Notes under the pieces: generated by a model
Databases searched by the model: none
Told to the model about the DNA's origin: nothing
The model's input: only the letters and a program-made list of their open reading frames with translations
Origin: Lentisphaerota bacterium
Lineage (GTDB): Bacteria > Verrucomicrobiota > Lentisphaeria > Victivallales > Victivallaceae
Direction: 5' to 3'
DNA length: 42,843 bases
Assembly (NCBI GenBank): GCA_024225035.1
Contig: JAAEMX010000355.1
Coordinates: forward strand, 1 to 42,843
Program-made: the position numbers and the translations under genes
Shown here: positions 17,226 to 25,804 of the stretch, in pieces
How the letters are laid out: the number at the start of each line of letters is the position of its first letter
How positions within the stretch are numbered: the stretch's first letter is position 1

Positions 17226-17927
17226 ATATTTCGTCACTAAAAAAAATTAAATGTATTATATAATAATAATACATAAATCTCCAAATCCGTTCAGTGATAA
17301 GGCAGCTAATTCAGCCATATATTAAGTGTTATCAATCAGGGTACTGTGTGAGAGGTTAGCTCATTGGAATGGAGTCCAGTCACGAGGTTTAGGCAAATTT
17401 TTGAGTTTTTACTGATCAAATTGAACTTACGACAAATCTACTCTCAACAAAATAGGCTTATTTTGTGAATGAAAATGATTAATTACGTTAAAAAATTTAA
17501 TTATTGTGTAACTATTTGCCGTTTTAAGCCGTCATATTATATGAGCCGTTATTTTGAATGTTCGCCGCGACATTTTCGGTCTTTTTTCTGTGTAAAACAA
17601 TATTACCTTTGGTGATGCACAATAGATTGAGACTGTTATATGTTCACCGGTTGCCACTTTCTGCCTTAAAGGCTTTTCGCCCTGCTCTAACTCTGAACAA
17701 GAGCTTGGTGGCATCTGATCCATACCAGTGTAACGAAGAATGAGAAAACTACTCGTAAAATAGCGCGCCGGACGTAGTTAGCTTTGGGATGTTGTTAGCG
17801 GAAACGATTAAGTCGGCCCAATATTTTAATTGGGAAAAGTCGTTCTCCATGGAGAACTAAATCCTGTGAAGAAGCGTTTGGCCCCCACAATAACTGCAAT
17901 GTTATAGTAGAGATTTTTCATTACGAA
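17226..17927. other. Long intergenic stretch
   Basis: About 700 bases without a convincing gene. Short open frames at 17532-17723 (minus) and 17558-17743 (plus) overlap each other and show no family features. Local inverted repeats exist (TGCCAC near 17651 and GTGGCA near 17708), but no known RNA family was recognised. GC content rises between 17540 and 17900 compared with the flanks, so an unannotated RNA or gene relic is possible. Confidence 0.4.
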
Positions 17928-18089
17928 CTGGGAATTGGCTGAAACTGCCTGGAGCAAACTGTCCGAAAAAAATTTCCCAGGTGTATTTGTCGGCTCTTGA
18001 AAAAATTATCACTTAACTTCCTTAGCTGTGGCTGCGGGCGCATCGCAGGTGAATGAGCATTCATCGCAAAGTCCCAAGGAAGGTAAATC
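17928..18089 (+). promoter_or_regulatory. Structured 5' leader hiding the ribosome binding site of the PI-PLC gene
   Basis: Two elements. First, CTGGGAA (17928-17934) pairs with TTCCCAG (17974-17980), enclosing 39 bases. Second, CTTCCTT (18017-18023) pairs perfectly with AAGGAAG (18076-18082), which is the Shine-Dalgarno sequence 8 bases before the ATG at 18090; GGG (18036-18038) can stack on CCC (18073-18075), and inside is a TGAAT-GAGC-ATTCA hairpin. CATCGCA occurs directly before and directly after that hairpin. Opening of the outer stem would free the ribosome binding site, so translational control by ligand, temperature or protein is plausible. No known riboswitch class fits. Confidence 0.5.
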
Positions 18090-19472
18090 ATGAGAAAAAC
18101 AAGAAAACCCTTACACTGTCTGACAATTCTACTTCTATCTCTAATTTCATTTACTGCATTGGGTGCCATCAAACGCGATAATTATGTTCATTTTAATAGA
18201 AGTTCTGACATACAGAGCCTTACAGTATCTTATGCAGGAGAATATTCCATCACAAGCGGGCAACCATTTGACACTCCTTCATGGGATGGTAATACTTCAG
18301 TTAAAGTACCTGCAGGCAGGAAAAAAACCTCAGGTGTAGCTAACTGGTTACTTGCCAGGTCTCACACAGCATTGATATACTGTCGCACTGCAGAAGGTAA
18401 TAAACCTAAAGAGTTAAACTTTGCATTTACAGCTAATATTATAATAAATGGCACGATCTATTCAGCGGTTATTGGTCAAGGCTCTGATGGCTTATCTCAT
18501 AATAATTGGTGGATTGGCAGTAGTGGTGGTTTTTACGGATATCCCTCCACGATGATAACTAAGGATGGGAAATACATCATCACTGCGGTTGAGAATGAGT
18601 CCAATATTTTTACTGTCTCAAAAAATTATCCTCCACAAATTGACTGGATGAAGAATGTAGATGATAACAAAAACCTCAAGGATATCTCTATTCCGGGTAC
18701 TCATGACGCCTGTACATCAAATCTTTCCAAGACACTTGTATGGCCTGTACTGGGTTTAACACAATGTCAGGACTTCAGTGTTGGAGCACAGCTTATAATG
18801 GGAGTAAGATCTCTTGATGTCAGAGTTAAAAAGGATGGAGGAATATACCATGGCTCCTACTATTGCAATTTAACTTTAGATCACGTGTTCTGGGAATGTC
18901 TTAATTTTCTAAAGGAATACCCTACTGAAACTATTATTTTCACAGTTAAAAATGAGGGTAATGACGAAGAAAATCCGATTGTTCAGAATTTACTTAGAAG
19001 TGCAATAATAAATGAGGGTGCAGAACATTTTTGGACAAAAGATCAGCTCCCTACCCTTAGAGAGGTAAGAGGTAAAATTGTTATCATAAATAGAATGTTT
19101 CATTTTCAGAGCGAAGACGACATCGGAATAAAAGTCAATTGGCCGGATAACACAGTTGGAGAACTTACTACAGGTACGCAAAATACATTCTATATTCAGG
19201 ATAAATATATAAATTGCAGCCCAAGTGAAAAAACTGAATACGTAATCAATAGCTTAAATTCTTATGAAATAGCTGATTACCCTAACTTTATATTCTCTTC
19301 ACTTGCAGCCGAATTCCCGTCTTTAAACACACCAAGATACTATGCTGCCTCTATTAATAGCAGTTTAAAAGTATACCTTTCTGGGCAGCCTGACTTATCA
19401 AATACAGGATGGTTAATGATGGATTTTCCTAGTCAAAACCTGATAAATTTGATCATTCAATACAATTTCTAA
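18090..19472 (+). CDS. Secreted PI-PLC-type phosphodiesterase
   Basis: 460 residues with a Sec signal peptide (basic start, hydrophobic LTILLLSLISFTALG, cleavage after about residue 26). Residues 27-180 form a beta-rich domain of unknown type containing WDGNTSVKVPAG. From about 183 to the end is the PLC-X-like barrel of bacterial phosphatidylinositol phospholipases: IPGTHDACTS (general base H205), GVRSLDVRVK (D243, R245) and IYHGSYY (general acid H254). These enzymes cleave phosphatidylinositol or GPI anchors to a cyclic inositol phosphate; the bacterial type needs no Ca2+. A host- or eukaryote-membrane substrate is likely, but the natural one is unknown. The gene stands alone behind a leader that can sequester its ribosome binding site. 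Confidence 0.88.
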   Translation: MRKTRKPLHCLTILLLSLISFTALGAIKRDNYVHFNRSSDIQSLTVSYAGEYSITSGQPFDTPSWDGNTSVKVPAGRKKTSGVANWLLARSHTALIYCRTAEGNKPKELNFAFTANIIINGTIYSAVIGQGSDGLSHNNWWIGSSGGFYGYPSTMITKDGKYIITAVENESNIFTVSKNYPPQIDWMKNVDDNKNLKDISIPGTHDACTSNLSKTLVWPVLGLTQCQDFSVGAQLIMGVRSLDVRVKKDGGIYHGSYYCNLTLDHVFWECLNFLKEYPTETIIFTVKNEGNDEENPIVQNLLRSAIINEGAEHFWTKDQLPTLREVRGKIVIINRMFHFQSEDDIGIKVNWPDNTVGELTTGTQNTFYIQDKYINCSPSEKTEYVINSLNSYEIADYPNFIFSSLAAEFPSLNTPRYYAASINSSLKVYLSGQPDLSNTGWLMMDFPSQNLINLIIQYNF

Positions 19473-19609
19473 GCTCAGCTGAACATGCGGTTTCCTCCAA
19501 AATGCGTCTAAGATTGCCAAATGGGAGGATATAGAGGGAAATCTTTTTCTGAGGTCTTTAAATTCATCAAAAAAGCAAATCACAACTTGCTGATTTATAG
19601 AAAGTTAAA

Positions 19610-19686
19610 TGGTGGATCCGGTAGGACTCGAACCTACGACCCGGAGATTATGAGTCACCTGCTCTAACCAACTGAGCTACGGATCC
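19610..19686 (-). tRNA. tRNA-Met (anticodon CAT), elongator type, CCA encoded
   Basis: Read on minus: acceptor GGATCCG/CGGATCC (7 bp), D-arm GCTC-AGTTGGTTA-GAGC, anticodon loop CTCATAA, T-arm TAGG-TTCGAGT-CCTA, discriminator A and encoded CCA. Elongator rather than initiator because the acceptor starts with a G-C pair. The anticodon stem GGTGA/TCTCC has one U-U mismatch at 29-41. The anticodon CAT could also belong to tRNA-Ile2 if the C is modified to lysidine, but the loop resembles tRNA-Met. The flanks 19473-19609 and 19687-19959 hold nothing else recognisable. Confidence 0.93.
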
Positions 19687-19959
19687 ACTTCAAAAGCAGA
19701 GTATAATTATACACACCATTCAGCGAAACGCAAATATTAAATGAATATTTTTACGCAAAAAATATTGATTCCATCTGCAATGTTCATATAATTTTTCTAC
19801 AAACACGTTTTACTTTATTCCTTATTGATTATATGTTAATACCTTGTGGTTCAGCTAAACTCTTATTTTTAATACTGACCACGTTAAATCAAGCGTTCCA
19901 AGGGCAAACGGGTGGAATGCTTTTGTGTACAGCAAACTCATATGGGGTTTAATTTTTTT

Positions 19960-21111
19960 ATGAGTACATTCTTGGGAATAGGGTTAGGACCGATTCAAAC
20001 CGGCATCTTTATGGCTGGAGCTGACCATGGCGGTTTTAATAGAATCGTCATAGCCGAAGTTGATGACGATATCAAGAACGCCATCAACAACTCTGGCGGT
20101 AAAATCAGCATTAATATAGCTGCCGCGAATCACGTTTACTGTGAAACATATTCCAATGTTGAGGTCTATAATCCGCTAATTGACGCCGAGCTTGAAAAGC
20201 TTATTAACGCAGCTGCTGAAGCCGATGAGATAGCCACCGCACTGCCAAGCGTGAAATTCTTTGAAGTCACTGCAAAATGGCTGCGACAAGGTTTTCTGCG
20301 TAATCCGGCAAAACGTCGTTTCATTTATACGGCGGAAAACAATAATCATGCCGCTGAAGAACTTGAGAAAGCAATTGGAAAACCATTTGCAGATACTTAT
20401 TACTTGAATACAGTTGTGGGGAAAATGAATGGTGTCGCCGACGCAGAGGAATGCGAAGCTCAAAACCTGAAACAGCTTTGCCCCGGAGCTGGGCGTGGAC
20501 ATTTGGTTGAGGAATTCAACAACATATTGATTTCAAACTGTGAGGGAATTGAGCTACGCAAAGTAAAGAATCTCTTTGTCAAAGATGACCTTTATCCATT
20601 TGAAGAAGCAAAACTTTACGGTCATAACGCCATTCATTTTCTACTGGGGACTCTTGGAAAGGCAGCCGGTAAAGAATTTATGAGCGAATTGCGTGACATA
20701 CCGGAGCTCATGGAGAAAGCGCGCAAAGCATTTATAGAAGAATGCGGAGCAGCTTTAAATAAAAAATGGGCTGGTTTTGATGACTTGTTTACCGAGCAAG
20801 GCTTTAAGGAATATGCAGAAGACCTGCTTATCAGAATGACTAATCCGTTCCTCAAAGACGCAATAGCTCGTATCACTCGTGACGCTCCACGTAAACTTAG
20901 CTGGGAGGACAGAGTAATTGGAACTATGCGGGTGATTATCAGTCAAGACGTCAAACCTGAAATAATTGCTGAGGGAGCAGCGCTTGCAGCTGTCGAAGAA
21001 TTCGGCAATGACAGAAGTAAAGTAAATTCAGAGTTGGCTGAATTATGGCCAACACCATGGACTGATGAACATCAAAAAGTGCTTGATTTAATTCTGAAAA
21101 AAGTCAAATAA
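19960..21111 (+). CDS. NAD-dependent polyol dehydrogenase, mannitol dehydrogenase family
   Basis: 383 residues from the ATG at 19960 (MSTFLGIGLGP), which places the Rossmann loop GIGLGPIQTG at the very N-terminus as usual; frames opening further upstream add a Cys-rich non-family stretch. The family includes mannitol-1-phosphate 5-dehydrogenase, mannitol dehydrogenase, and fructuronate and tagaturonate reductases. Family landmarks: AENNNHAAEELEKAIG, the TVVGKM strand, and the catalytic Lys-x-x-x-x-Asn-x-x-His helix as EEAKLYGHNAIHFLLG. The substrate is not certain; a mannitol-1-phosphate/fructose-6-phosphate type is the simplest guess. It is followed by its own terminator, so it is not in an operon with ilvC. 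Confidence 0.82.
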   Translation: MSTFLGIGLGPIQTGIFMAGADHGGFNRIVIAEVDDDIKNAINNSGGKISINIAAANHVYCETYSNVEVYNPLIDAELEKLINAAAEADEIATALPSVKFFEVTAKWLRQGFLRNPAKRRFIYTAENNNHAAEELEKAIGKPFADTYYLNTVVGKMNGVADAEECEAQNLKQLCPGAGRGHLVEEFNNILISNCEGIELRKVKNLFVKDDLYPFEEAKLYGHNAIHFLLGTLGKAAGKEFMSELRDIPELMEKARKAFIEECGAALNKKWAGFDDLFTEQGFKEYAEDLLIRMTNPFLKDAIARITRDAPRKLSWEDRVIGTMRVIISQDVKPEIIAEGAALAAVEEFGNDRSKVNSELAELWPTPWTDEHQKVLDLILKKVK

Positions 21112-21155
21112 CTTTTGCAATTGGACCATTACTGAGTATATTAACTATCTGTTTG

Positions 21156-21188
21156 TCAAAAAACTACAGTGCTTTTTGAGTTTTTTTT
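21156..21188 (+). terminator. Rho-independent terminator of the polyol dehydrogenase gene
   Basis: TCAAAAA (21156-21162) pairs with TTTTTGA (21173-21179), then eight T (21181-21188). The stem is A/T-only and weak, but the position is right. Confidence 0.55.
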
Positions 21189-21223
21189 ATAATTAGATTT
21201 TACTTTTAAGGAGAGTAAAAACA

Positions 21224-22204
21224 ATGAATCTTGTTCATGACAATGGTGCAGATCTTGCCGTTTTGAATGGTAAGACTGTTGCAGTTATCGGTTACGGCAG
21301 TCAGGGCAGTGCCCAGGCTTTGTGTATGAGGGACTCCGGGGTTAATGTCATCATCGGTTCTATCAAAGATGCTTCTTTTGATAAAGCTGCTCAAGATGGT
21401 TTTGAAGTGATGGACATTGCTTCTGCTGCTGAAAAAGCTGACATCATCCACATTCTTCTGCCTGATGAATTTCACGCTCCTGTATACAAAGGCGAAATTG
21501 AAAAATCCATGAAAGCCGGAAAAGTATTCTCCTGCTCACATGGTTTTAATATCATCTTTAAAGAAATCGTTCCTCCTGCTGACGTTGACGTCATCATGGT
21601 TGCTCCTAAGAGCCCGGCTACTGAAGAACGCAAAGCTTTCCTCGAAGGTTTTGGAGTTCCCGGCCTGGTCGCTGTTCACCAGAACGCCAGCGGCAACGCT
21701 CGCGAAATCGCTCTGGCTATGGCTAAATCCATGGGATTCACCCGCGCAGGTGTCCTTGAGTGTACCTTCGAGCAGGAAACTTATGAAGACCTATTCGGCG
21801 AACAGAACGTTCTCTGCGGTGGCCTTGTTGACATCATGAAATACGGTTTTGAAGTACTGACTGAAGCTGGCTACCCGGCTGAAATGGCTTACTTCGAATG
21901 CGTACATGAAGTAAAACTGATCGTTGACCTGATCTTCGAAGGCGGCATCCAGAAAATGAATGCTGTTATCTCCAACACTGCTGAGTGGGGCGAGTATGTT
22001 AACGGTCCTAGAATCATCACTCCTGATGTTAAAGAGCGCATGAAAGAGTCTCTGAAAGACATCGAAAGTGGTAAGTTCGCTAAAGAGTGGATGGAAGAAG
22101 CCCGCAATGGCGCTCCTACACTGCTCAAGAAGCGCGAAGAGCTTGGCAAACACGCTGTCGAAATCGTCGGCAACGAAATTCGCTCTCTCTTCGAAAAGAA
22201 ATAA
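21224..22204 (+). CDS. ilvC: Ketol-acid reductoisomerase (class I)
   Basis: 326 residues, the class I length. It converts acetolactate or acetohydroxybutyrate to the dihydroxy acid in valine, leucine and isoleucine synthesis. The N-terminal Rossmann loop is VIGYGSQG (from about residue 22). The C-terminal knot domain keeps the metal ligands: the ETYEDLFGEQ helix, E and E in YFECVHEVKLI, and the substrate serine in ISNTAEWG. A strong AAGGAGAG ribosome binding site precedes the ATG. Codon use is far richer in G/C-ending codons than in the neighbours, as expected of a highly expressed gene or a later arrival. No other ilv genes are adjacent. Note VAPKSPATEERK where most relatives have PKGPGHTVR. 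Confidence 0.96.
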   Translation: MNLVHDNGADLAVLNGKTVAVIGYGSQGSAQALCMRDSGVNVIIGSIKDASFDKAAQDGFEVMDIASAAEKADIIHILLPDEFHAPVYKGEIEKSMKAGKVFSCSHGFNIIFKEIVPPADVDVIMVAPKSPATEERKAFLEGFGVPGLVAVHQNASGNAREIALAMAKSMGFTRAGVLECTFEQETYEDLFGEQNVLCGGLVDIMKYGFEVLTEAGYPAEMAYFECVHEVKLIVDLIFEGGIQKMNAVISNTAEWGEYVNGPRIITPDVKERMKESLKDIESGKFAKEWMEEARNGAPTLLKKREELGKHAVEIVGNEIRSLFEKK

Positions 22205-22222
22205 TATTTCTTTCGCATTTCC

Positions 22223-22251
22223 AACCGCACCCATTTCGGGTGCGGTTTTTT
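22223..22251 (+). terminator. Rho-independent terminator of ilvC
   Basis: AACCGCACCC (22223-22232) / GGGTGCGGTT (22238-22247), 10 bp, 5-base loop, T tract to 22251. Confidence 0.95.
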
Positions 22252-22353
22252 ATTGCCTAGACTTTTCCGCCAACAATATTTTGCAACTCAAGCCCCCGCC
22301 TTTAAAGCAAATACTTTTCAGCAGAACTCGTAAAACAGACTTGAATCAGGGCA

Positions 22354-22384
22354 TAAAAAAAGCCGCTCCCATGTGGGAGCGGCT
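22354..22384 (-). terminator. Rho-independent terminator of the lpxC-fabZ operon
   Basis: Near-perfect palindrome: AGCCGCTCCCA (22361-22371) / TGGGAGCGGCT (22374-22384). On minus it is followed by seven T (22360-22354), 20 bases after the fabZ stop. Confidence 0.92.
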
Positions 22385-22403
22385 AATAAACAAAAACTAT
22401 ATA

Positions 22404-23324
22404 TTATGGAGCGACAATAGCGAACATAAGCGAACATTCAAATACTTTTTTGTCGTTCACAGTAATAGTACCTTTGCCTTTACCAAAGCGAGATGAGCCT
22501 GGCGGAACCTTGATTTTACAAACCATTTGATCTCCAGGAAAAATTGGGGCAAAAGCTTCAGCATGGCCAATAGACATAAACAAGCCAAGCTTGCCTTTAT
22601 TTTCAGGTCTGGATAAGACGCAAGCGCAACCAGCCTGAGCAATAATTTCACATTGAAGTGATTCTGGCAAAACTGCGTAGTCGTCCGGGCAGTTAGCAAA
22701 AATCTCTTCATTAATGGAAACATTCTTAATTGCAACAACCTGCTCATCTTCGATGGCAGCAATATTATCAATTAACAAAAATGGATAGCGGTGCGGAACA
22801 AGTTCTTTAATCTGGCTGACATCCATCAGAGTATTATCTGACTTATCATATTCATTCCACATTTCAGGCATAACTTCAGGAGCAGACTTAGGACGCACTG
22901 CCAAAGTAATTTTAGCCTGACATGTCAAGCCGGAGTTATTACTGGTTTTACATTCAACCACAGCCTCACCGTTGGCAACGTCAATGACTTTTGCTTCAAC
23001 TTTAACTCGGTCGCCCGGAAGGTTTGGCTTACGGAATTTTACTTTCTCAACAATCCGCATGTAAATATCATTTTTGCCTTCAGGATCAAGCTGTTCACTG
23101 ACTGCAACCTGAGCCAGCTGTTTCATGGCTTCAACTTGAAGTACTCCTGGCATAATCGGGTGGTCCGGGAAATGTCCCTTAAAGAACAATTCATTAATAC
23201 TTAACGTTTTCAATCCAATATATTCAGTTTCACTAACGACACATACCCGGTCCAGCATCAGCATCGGGTAGCGCTGCGGAAGAATATTTTTCAAATCCTT
23301 TACGCTTAGCACCTTTCCTGACAT
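22404..23324 (-). CDS. fabZ: Tandem FabZ-type protein: active plus degenerate hot-dog domain
   Basis: 306 residues, twice the usual FabZ length. Domain 1 (about 6-145) is a canonical (3R)-hydroxyacyl-ACP dehydratase with RYPMLMLDRV and the active-site helix GHFPDHPIMPGVLQVEAM (His51, Glu65). Domain 2 (about 168-306) repeats the pattern with HRYPFLLIDNI and LPESLQCEIIAQAG, keeping a Glu (E226) but with ANCPDD where GHFPDH should be, so the catalytic His is lost. Domain 2 likely shapes the acyl tunnel or dimer, as the fold needs two hot dogs. The stop and start spacing to lpxC (27 bases) shows one operon, fitting the supply of hydroxyacyl chains for lipid A. An alternative reading is a specialised dehydratase rather than the housekeeping FabZ. 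Confidence 0.88.
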   Translation of the reverse strand: MSGKVLSVKDLKNILPQRYPMLMLDRVCVVSETEYIGLKTLSINELFFKGHFPDHPIMPGVLQVEAMKQLAQVAVSEQLDPEGKNDIYMRIVEKVKFRKPNLPGDRVKVEAKVIDVANGEAVVECKTSNNSGLTCQAKITLAVRPKSAPEVMPEMWNEYDKSDNTLMDVSQIKELVPHRYPFLLIDNIAAIEDEQVVAIKNVSINEEIFANCPDDYAVLPESLQCEIIAQAGCACVLSRPENKGKLGLFMSIGHAEAFAPIFPGDQMVCKIKVPPGSSRFGKGKGTITVNDKKVFECSLMFAIVAP

Positions 23325-23351
23325 AATATAACCCTTTCCTGAATTTTAATT

Positions 23352-24191
23352 TTATTTATTCATCATTTGTTTAATCATTTCACCAGCCAGCTGAACGTTA
23401 AAATAATGTCCAGGCTTGATAGCGATAATGTTCGCTTTAACGCGACGTCCACACAATAAAATATCACCAATAATATCCAAAATTTTGTGTCGGACAATTT
23501 CGTCGCGATAGCGTAATTCTTCTTTACATATAATAGCGCCGTCATGCAGAATAGCCGCATTATCCAAGCTACCGCCTTTTACCAATCCCATTGCCAAAAG
23601 CTGCTCCAGATCACGGAACAACACAAAGGTTCTGGCCGGAGCGATTTCATCACGATAAAAATCAGGAGTTATCGTTGCAGATAGATACTGTGGATCAAAC
23701 GGACAACCTTCAAAAGAAGCCAGACAGCTTATTTTTAGCTCGTCGCTTGGAGTTACTACCAGCTTAGTATCATTACCTTCGACATATATTGGACTTTTAC
23801 AGGTCCAGAATTCAGCCGGAGCATCCTGTTCAACAGTGCCTGCTTCTAATATCATTTTTAAATAAGGCTTGGCACTGCCGTCTGCAATGGGGGGCTCCTG
23901 CCCGTCCATTTCAACAACTGTGTTATCAACTCCACACACATGCAGAGCTGACATAATATGTTCAACGGTATAAACTACCGTATTCTGATTACCTATTGTG
24001 GTACCGCGTCGTGCATCGACAACATTTGTGGCCAGAGCTTTAACCTCAGGGTTTCCGGGCATATCAACGCGGCGAAAAGTTATACCTGAATTTGGTTCAG
24101 CAGGAAGGATCTTAAGTGTTGCTCTCGCCCCAGTGTGAAGTGCGATTCCCGAAAGAAATGCTTGATTTTTTAAAGTACGTTGCTTTTCCAT
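23352..24191 (-). CDS. lpxC: UDP-3-O-acyl-GlcNAc deacetylase
   Basis: 279 residues, a normal LpxC length. It removes the acetyl group in the first committed step of lipid A synthesis, using zinc. Ligands are visible: H78 in YTVEHIMSAL, and H235 and D239 in EIVRHKILDIIGD. H262 in KPGHYFNVQLA is the catalytic His. The N-terminal LSGIALHTG is the family opening. In Bacteroidota lpxC and fabZ are often fused into one protein; here they are separate but adjacent in one operon. The gene starts a leftward transcript; the divergent miaA begins about 100 bases away. Confidence 0.95.
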   Translation of the reverse strand: MEKQRTLKNQAFLSGIALHTGARATLKILPAEPNSGITFRRVDMPGNPEVKALATNVVDARRGTTIGNQNTVVYTVEHIMSALHVCGVDNTVVEMDGQEPPIADGSAKPYLKMILEAGTVEQDAPAEFWTCKSPIYVEGNDTKLVVTPSDELKISCLASFEGCPFDPQYLSATITPDFYRDEIAPARTFVLFRDLEQLLAMGLVKGGSLDNAAILHDGAIICKEELRYRDEIVRHKILDIIGDILLCGRRVKANIIAIKPGHYFNVQLAGEMIKQMMNK

Positions 24192-24287
24192 ATCCTGTAA
24201 ACTAACTGTGTTTTATACTTGCATTATTTTGAAAGCTTTACTATAGTGCCTCAAAACGAAAATAAAAACAAAATAGATATCAAATTT

Positions 24288-25259
24288 ATGGTTGATTGCA
24301 CAAAAACAGTAATAGTCACAGGGCCAACAGCTACGGGAAAAACCGCACTGGCAATTAAACTGGCTGACAAATACGATGGCGAAATAGTAAGCATAGACTC
24401 ACGACAAGTATATCGCGGCATGGATATCGGTACCGGAAAAGACCTTGATGAATATAATTTTCAAGGAAAAAGAATTCCCTACCATATGCTGGATATTGTT
24501 GAACCTGAATATCCTTATAACCTTATGGAATTCTGCCGTGATACATGGCAGGCCATAGAAGGCATAAACGTGTCCAAGCGCCTGCCCATTCTTTGCGGCG
24601 GCACCGCACTTTACCTTGATGCATTGATATCAGGCTACGAACTGCCGGGGGCTGAACCTGACTTTGAACGCCGGGAAAAGCTCAAAAGCAAAACAGTGGA
24701 TGAGTTAGGACAGCTTCTGCAAACCGAATTTCCTGAAGCATACGATAAGCTTAAAGATAAGACAAATAAAACCCGTTTACTGCGAGCTCTGGAAAGAGCG
24801 GAAGCTCCGCAGAGAAAGCTGACAACTCCACCGGTTAAACTGCAGCCGTTGCTGCTCGGGGTTTATTTCCCGCGCAAAGAAGTACATAAGAGAATAGAGC
24901 TACGCCTTGACGGACGCCTCGATGCCGGCATGATAGAAGAAGTTCAGCATCTGCATGACAACGGCGTTTCATGGAAACGTCTGGACTTTTTCGGTCTTGA
25001 GTATCGCTATATCTCTGAATACCTTCAAGGGAAATGCAGTCGTGATGAAATGCGTGATAAACTGCTTATTAAGATACGTCAGTTCGCAAAACGTCAGGAT
25101 ATCTGGTTTAGAAAGCTGGAGCGTGAAGGCTGGGTAATCCACTGGGTCCCTGAAGGTGACTTCAAACAAGCGGCAAAACTGGTTGATGCTTTTATGAATA
25201 ACGCTCCTTTGCCTTCTCCGGAAATTCAATTGAAAGACATTGATTACGGTAGAAAATAA
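24288..25259 (+). CDS. miaA: tRNA dimethylallyltransferase
   Basis: 323 residues from the ATG at 24288. The enzyme adds a dimethylallyl group to A37 of tRNAs reading UNN codons. The P-loop GPTATGKT is at residues 12-19, followed by IDSRQVYRGMDIGTGK (family DSxQVY motif) and LCGGTALYLDALISG. The frame opens earlier, at a TTG (24219), but the P-loop position and the family length favour 24288; the ribosome binding site is weak in both cases. C-terminal FAKRQDIWFRKLE matches the usual KRQ.TWFR segment. Divergent from lpxC. Confidence 0.93.
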   Translation: MVDCTKTVIVTGPTATGKTALAIKLADKYDGEIVSIDSRQVYRGMDIGTGKDLDEYNFQGKRIPYHMLDIVEPEYPYNLMEFCRDTWQAIEGINVSKRLPILCGGTALYLDALISGYELPGAEPDFERREKLKSKTVDELGQLLQTEFPEAYDKLKDKTNKTRLLRALERAEAPQRKLTTPPVKLQPLLLGVYFPRKEVHKRIELRLDGRLDAGMIEEVQHLHDNGVSWKRLDFFGLEYRYISEYLQGKCSRDEMRDKLLIKIRQFAKRQDIWFRKLEREGWVIHWVPEGDFKQAAKLVDAFMNNAPLPSPEIQLKDIDYGRK

Positions 25260-25405
25260 CATTTTATGTTGCACATAGAGCTAAATTGAGTGATTTTACA
25301 TTAAAATTTATTTTTTTTGCTGGAAACCCATAATAATGAGTTTATATTTCTTCTCTGGTAGAAAGAGGAACTTTACTAGGCATAATATCTCCAGGAGAAT
25401 TAAAC

Positions 25406-25798
25406 ATGGTTGAAAACCAAAAACAACCAACAGTACTTATTTGTGACGATGATGACGTATTCTTGAGTTTCTGCTCACGTATTATCAAGAAAGCAGGATT
25501 TCAGGTAATTACCGCTTCCAATGGAGACGATGCTATTGAGCAAATCAATACCGGAACTCCAATAAAGCTGGCCTTGATTGACCTGTTGATGCCGGTACGT
25601 TCCGGTTGGGAAGTAATTGAACACATGAAAAAAAATCAGGATACCCAGGACGTTCCTATCATTGCAATTACCGGCCTTGCACCCTCCCCTGAAGATTTGA
25701 AGCGGGTCAAAAATATTTGCAACGCGGTAATTCATAAAGGTGCGGACTTTAACCTTGAAGAGTTTTCAGGTCTGATTAATGAACTTACCAAAGGGTGA
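25406..25798 (+). CDS. Single-domain response regulator (receiver only)
   Basis: 130 residues forming one receiver domain and nothing more. The acidic pocket is D14-D17 (ICDDDDV), the phosphate acceptor D59 in ALIDLLMP, the switch Thr T89 in AITG, and the conserved Lys K111 in VIHKGA. No output domain, so it works by protein contact, as CheY or Spo0F do, or as a phosphate relay step. Its kinase is not in the window. A CCAGGAG site precedes the ATG. It lies 6 bases before an isochorismatase-type hydrolase, so the two are co-transcribed; a functional link is not obvious. Confidence 0.92.
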   Translation: MVENQKQPTVLICDDDDVFLSFCSRIIKKAGFQVITASNGDDAIEQINTGTPIKLALIDLLMPVRSGWEVIEHMKKNQDTQDVPIIAITGLAPSPEDLKRVKNICNAVIHKGADFNLEEFSGLINELTKG

Positions 25799-25804
25799 TA
25801 ATTA

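Noticed and set aside
17340..17395. tRNA-like fragment
   Set aside because: A D-arm-like TTAGCTCATTGG is present, but there is no acceptor stem, anticodon arm or TTCGA T-loop.
17940..18085. GEMM (c-di-GMP-I) riboswitch before the PI-PLC gene
   Set aside because: GCAAAC...CGAAA near 17954 and ATCGCAAAG near 18063 resemble parts of the GEMM consensus, but they are about 100 bases apart, the first stem does not fit, and there is no room for the second helix before the start codon.
19912..19959. Upstream start of the polyol dehydrogenase
   Set aside because: It would place 16 unrelated residues before the Rossmann strand, which in this family sits at the N-terminus.
21791..22234. Long minus-strand open frames inside ilvC
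   Set aside because: Shadow frames caused by the biased codon use of ilvC; no ribosome binding site or family features.
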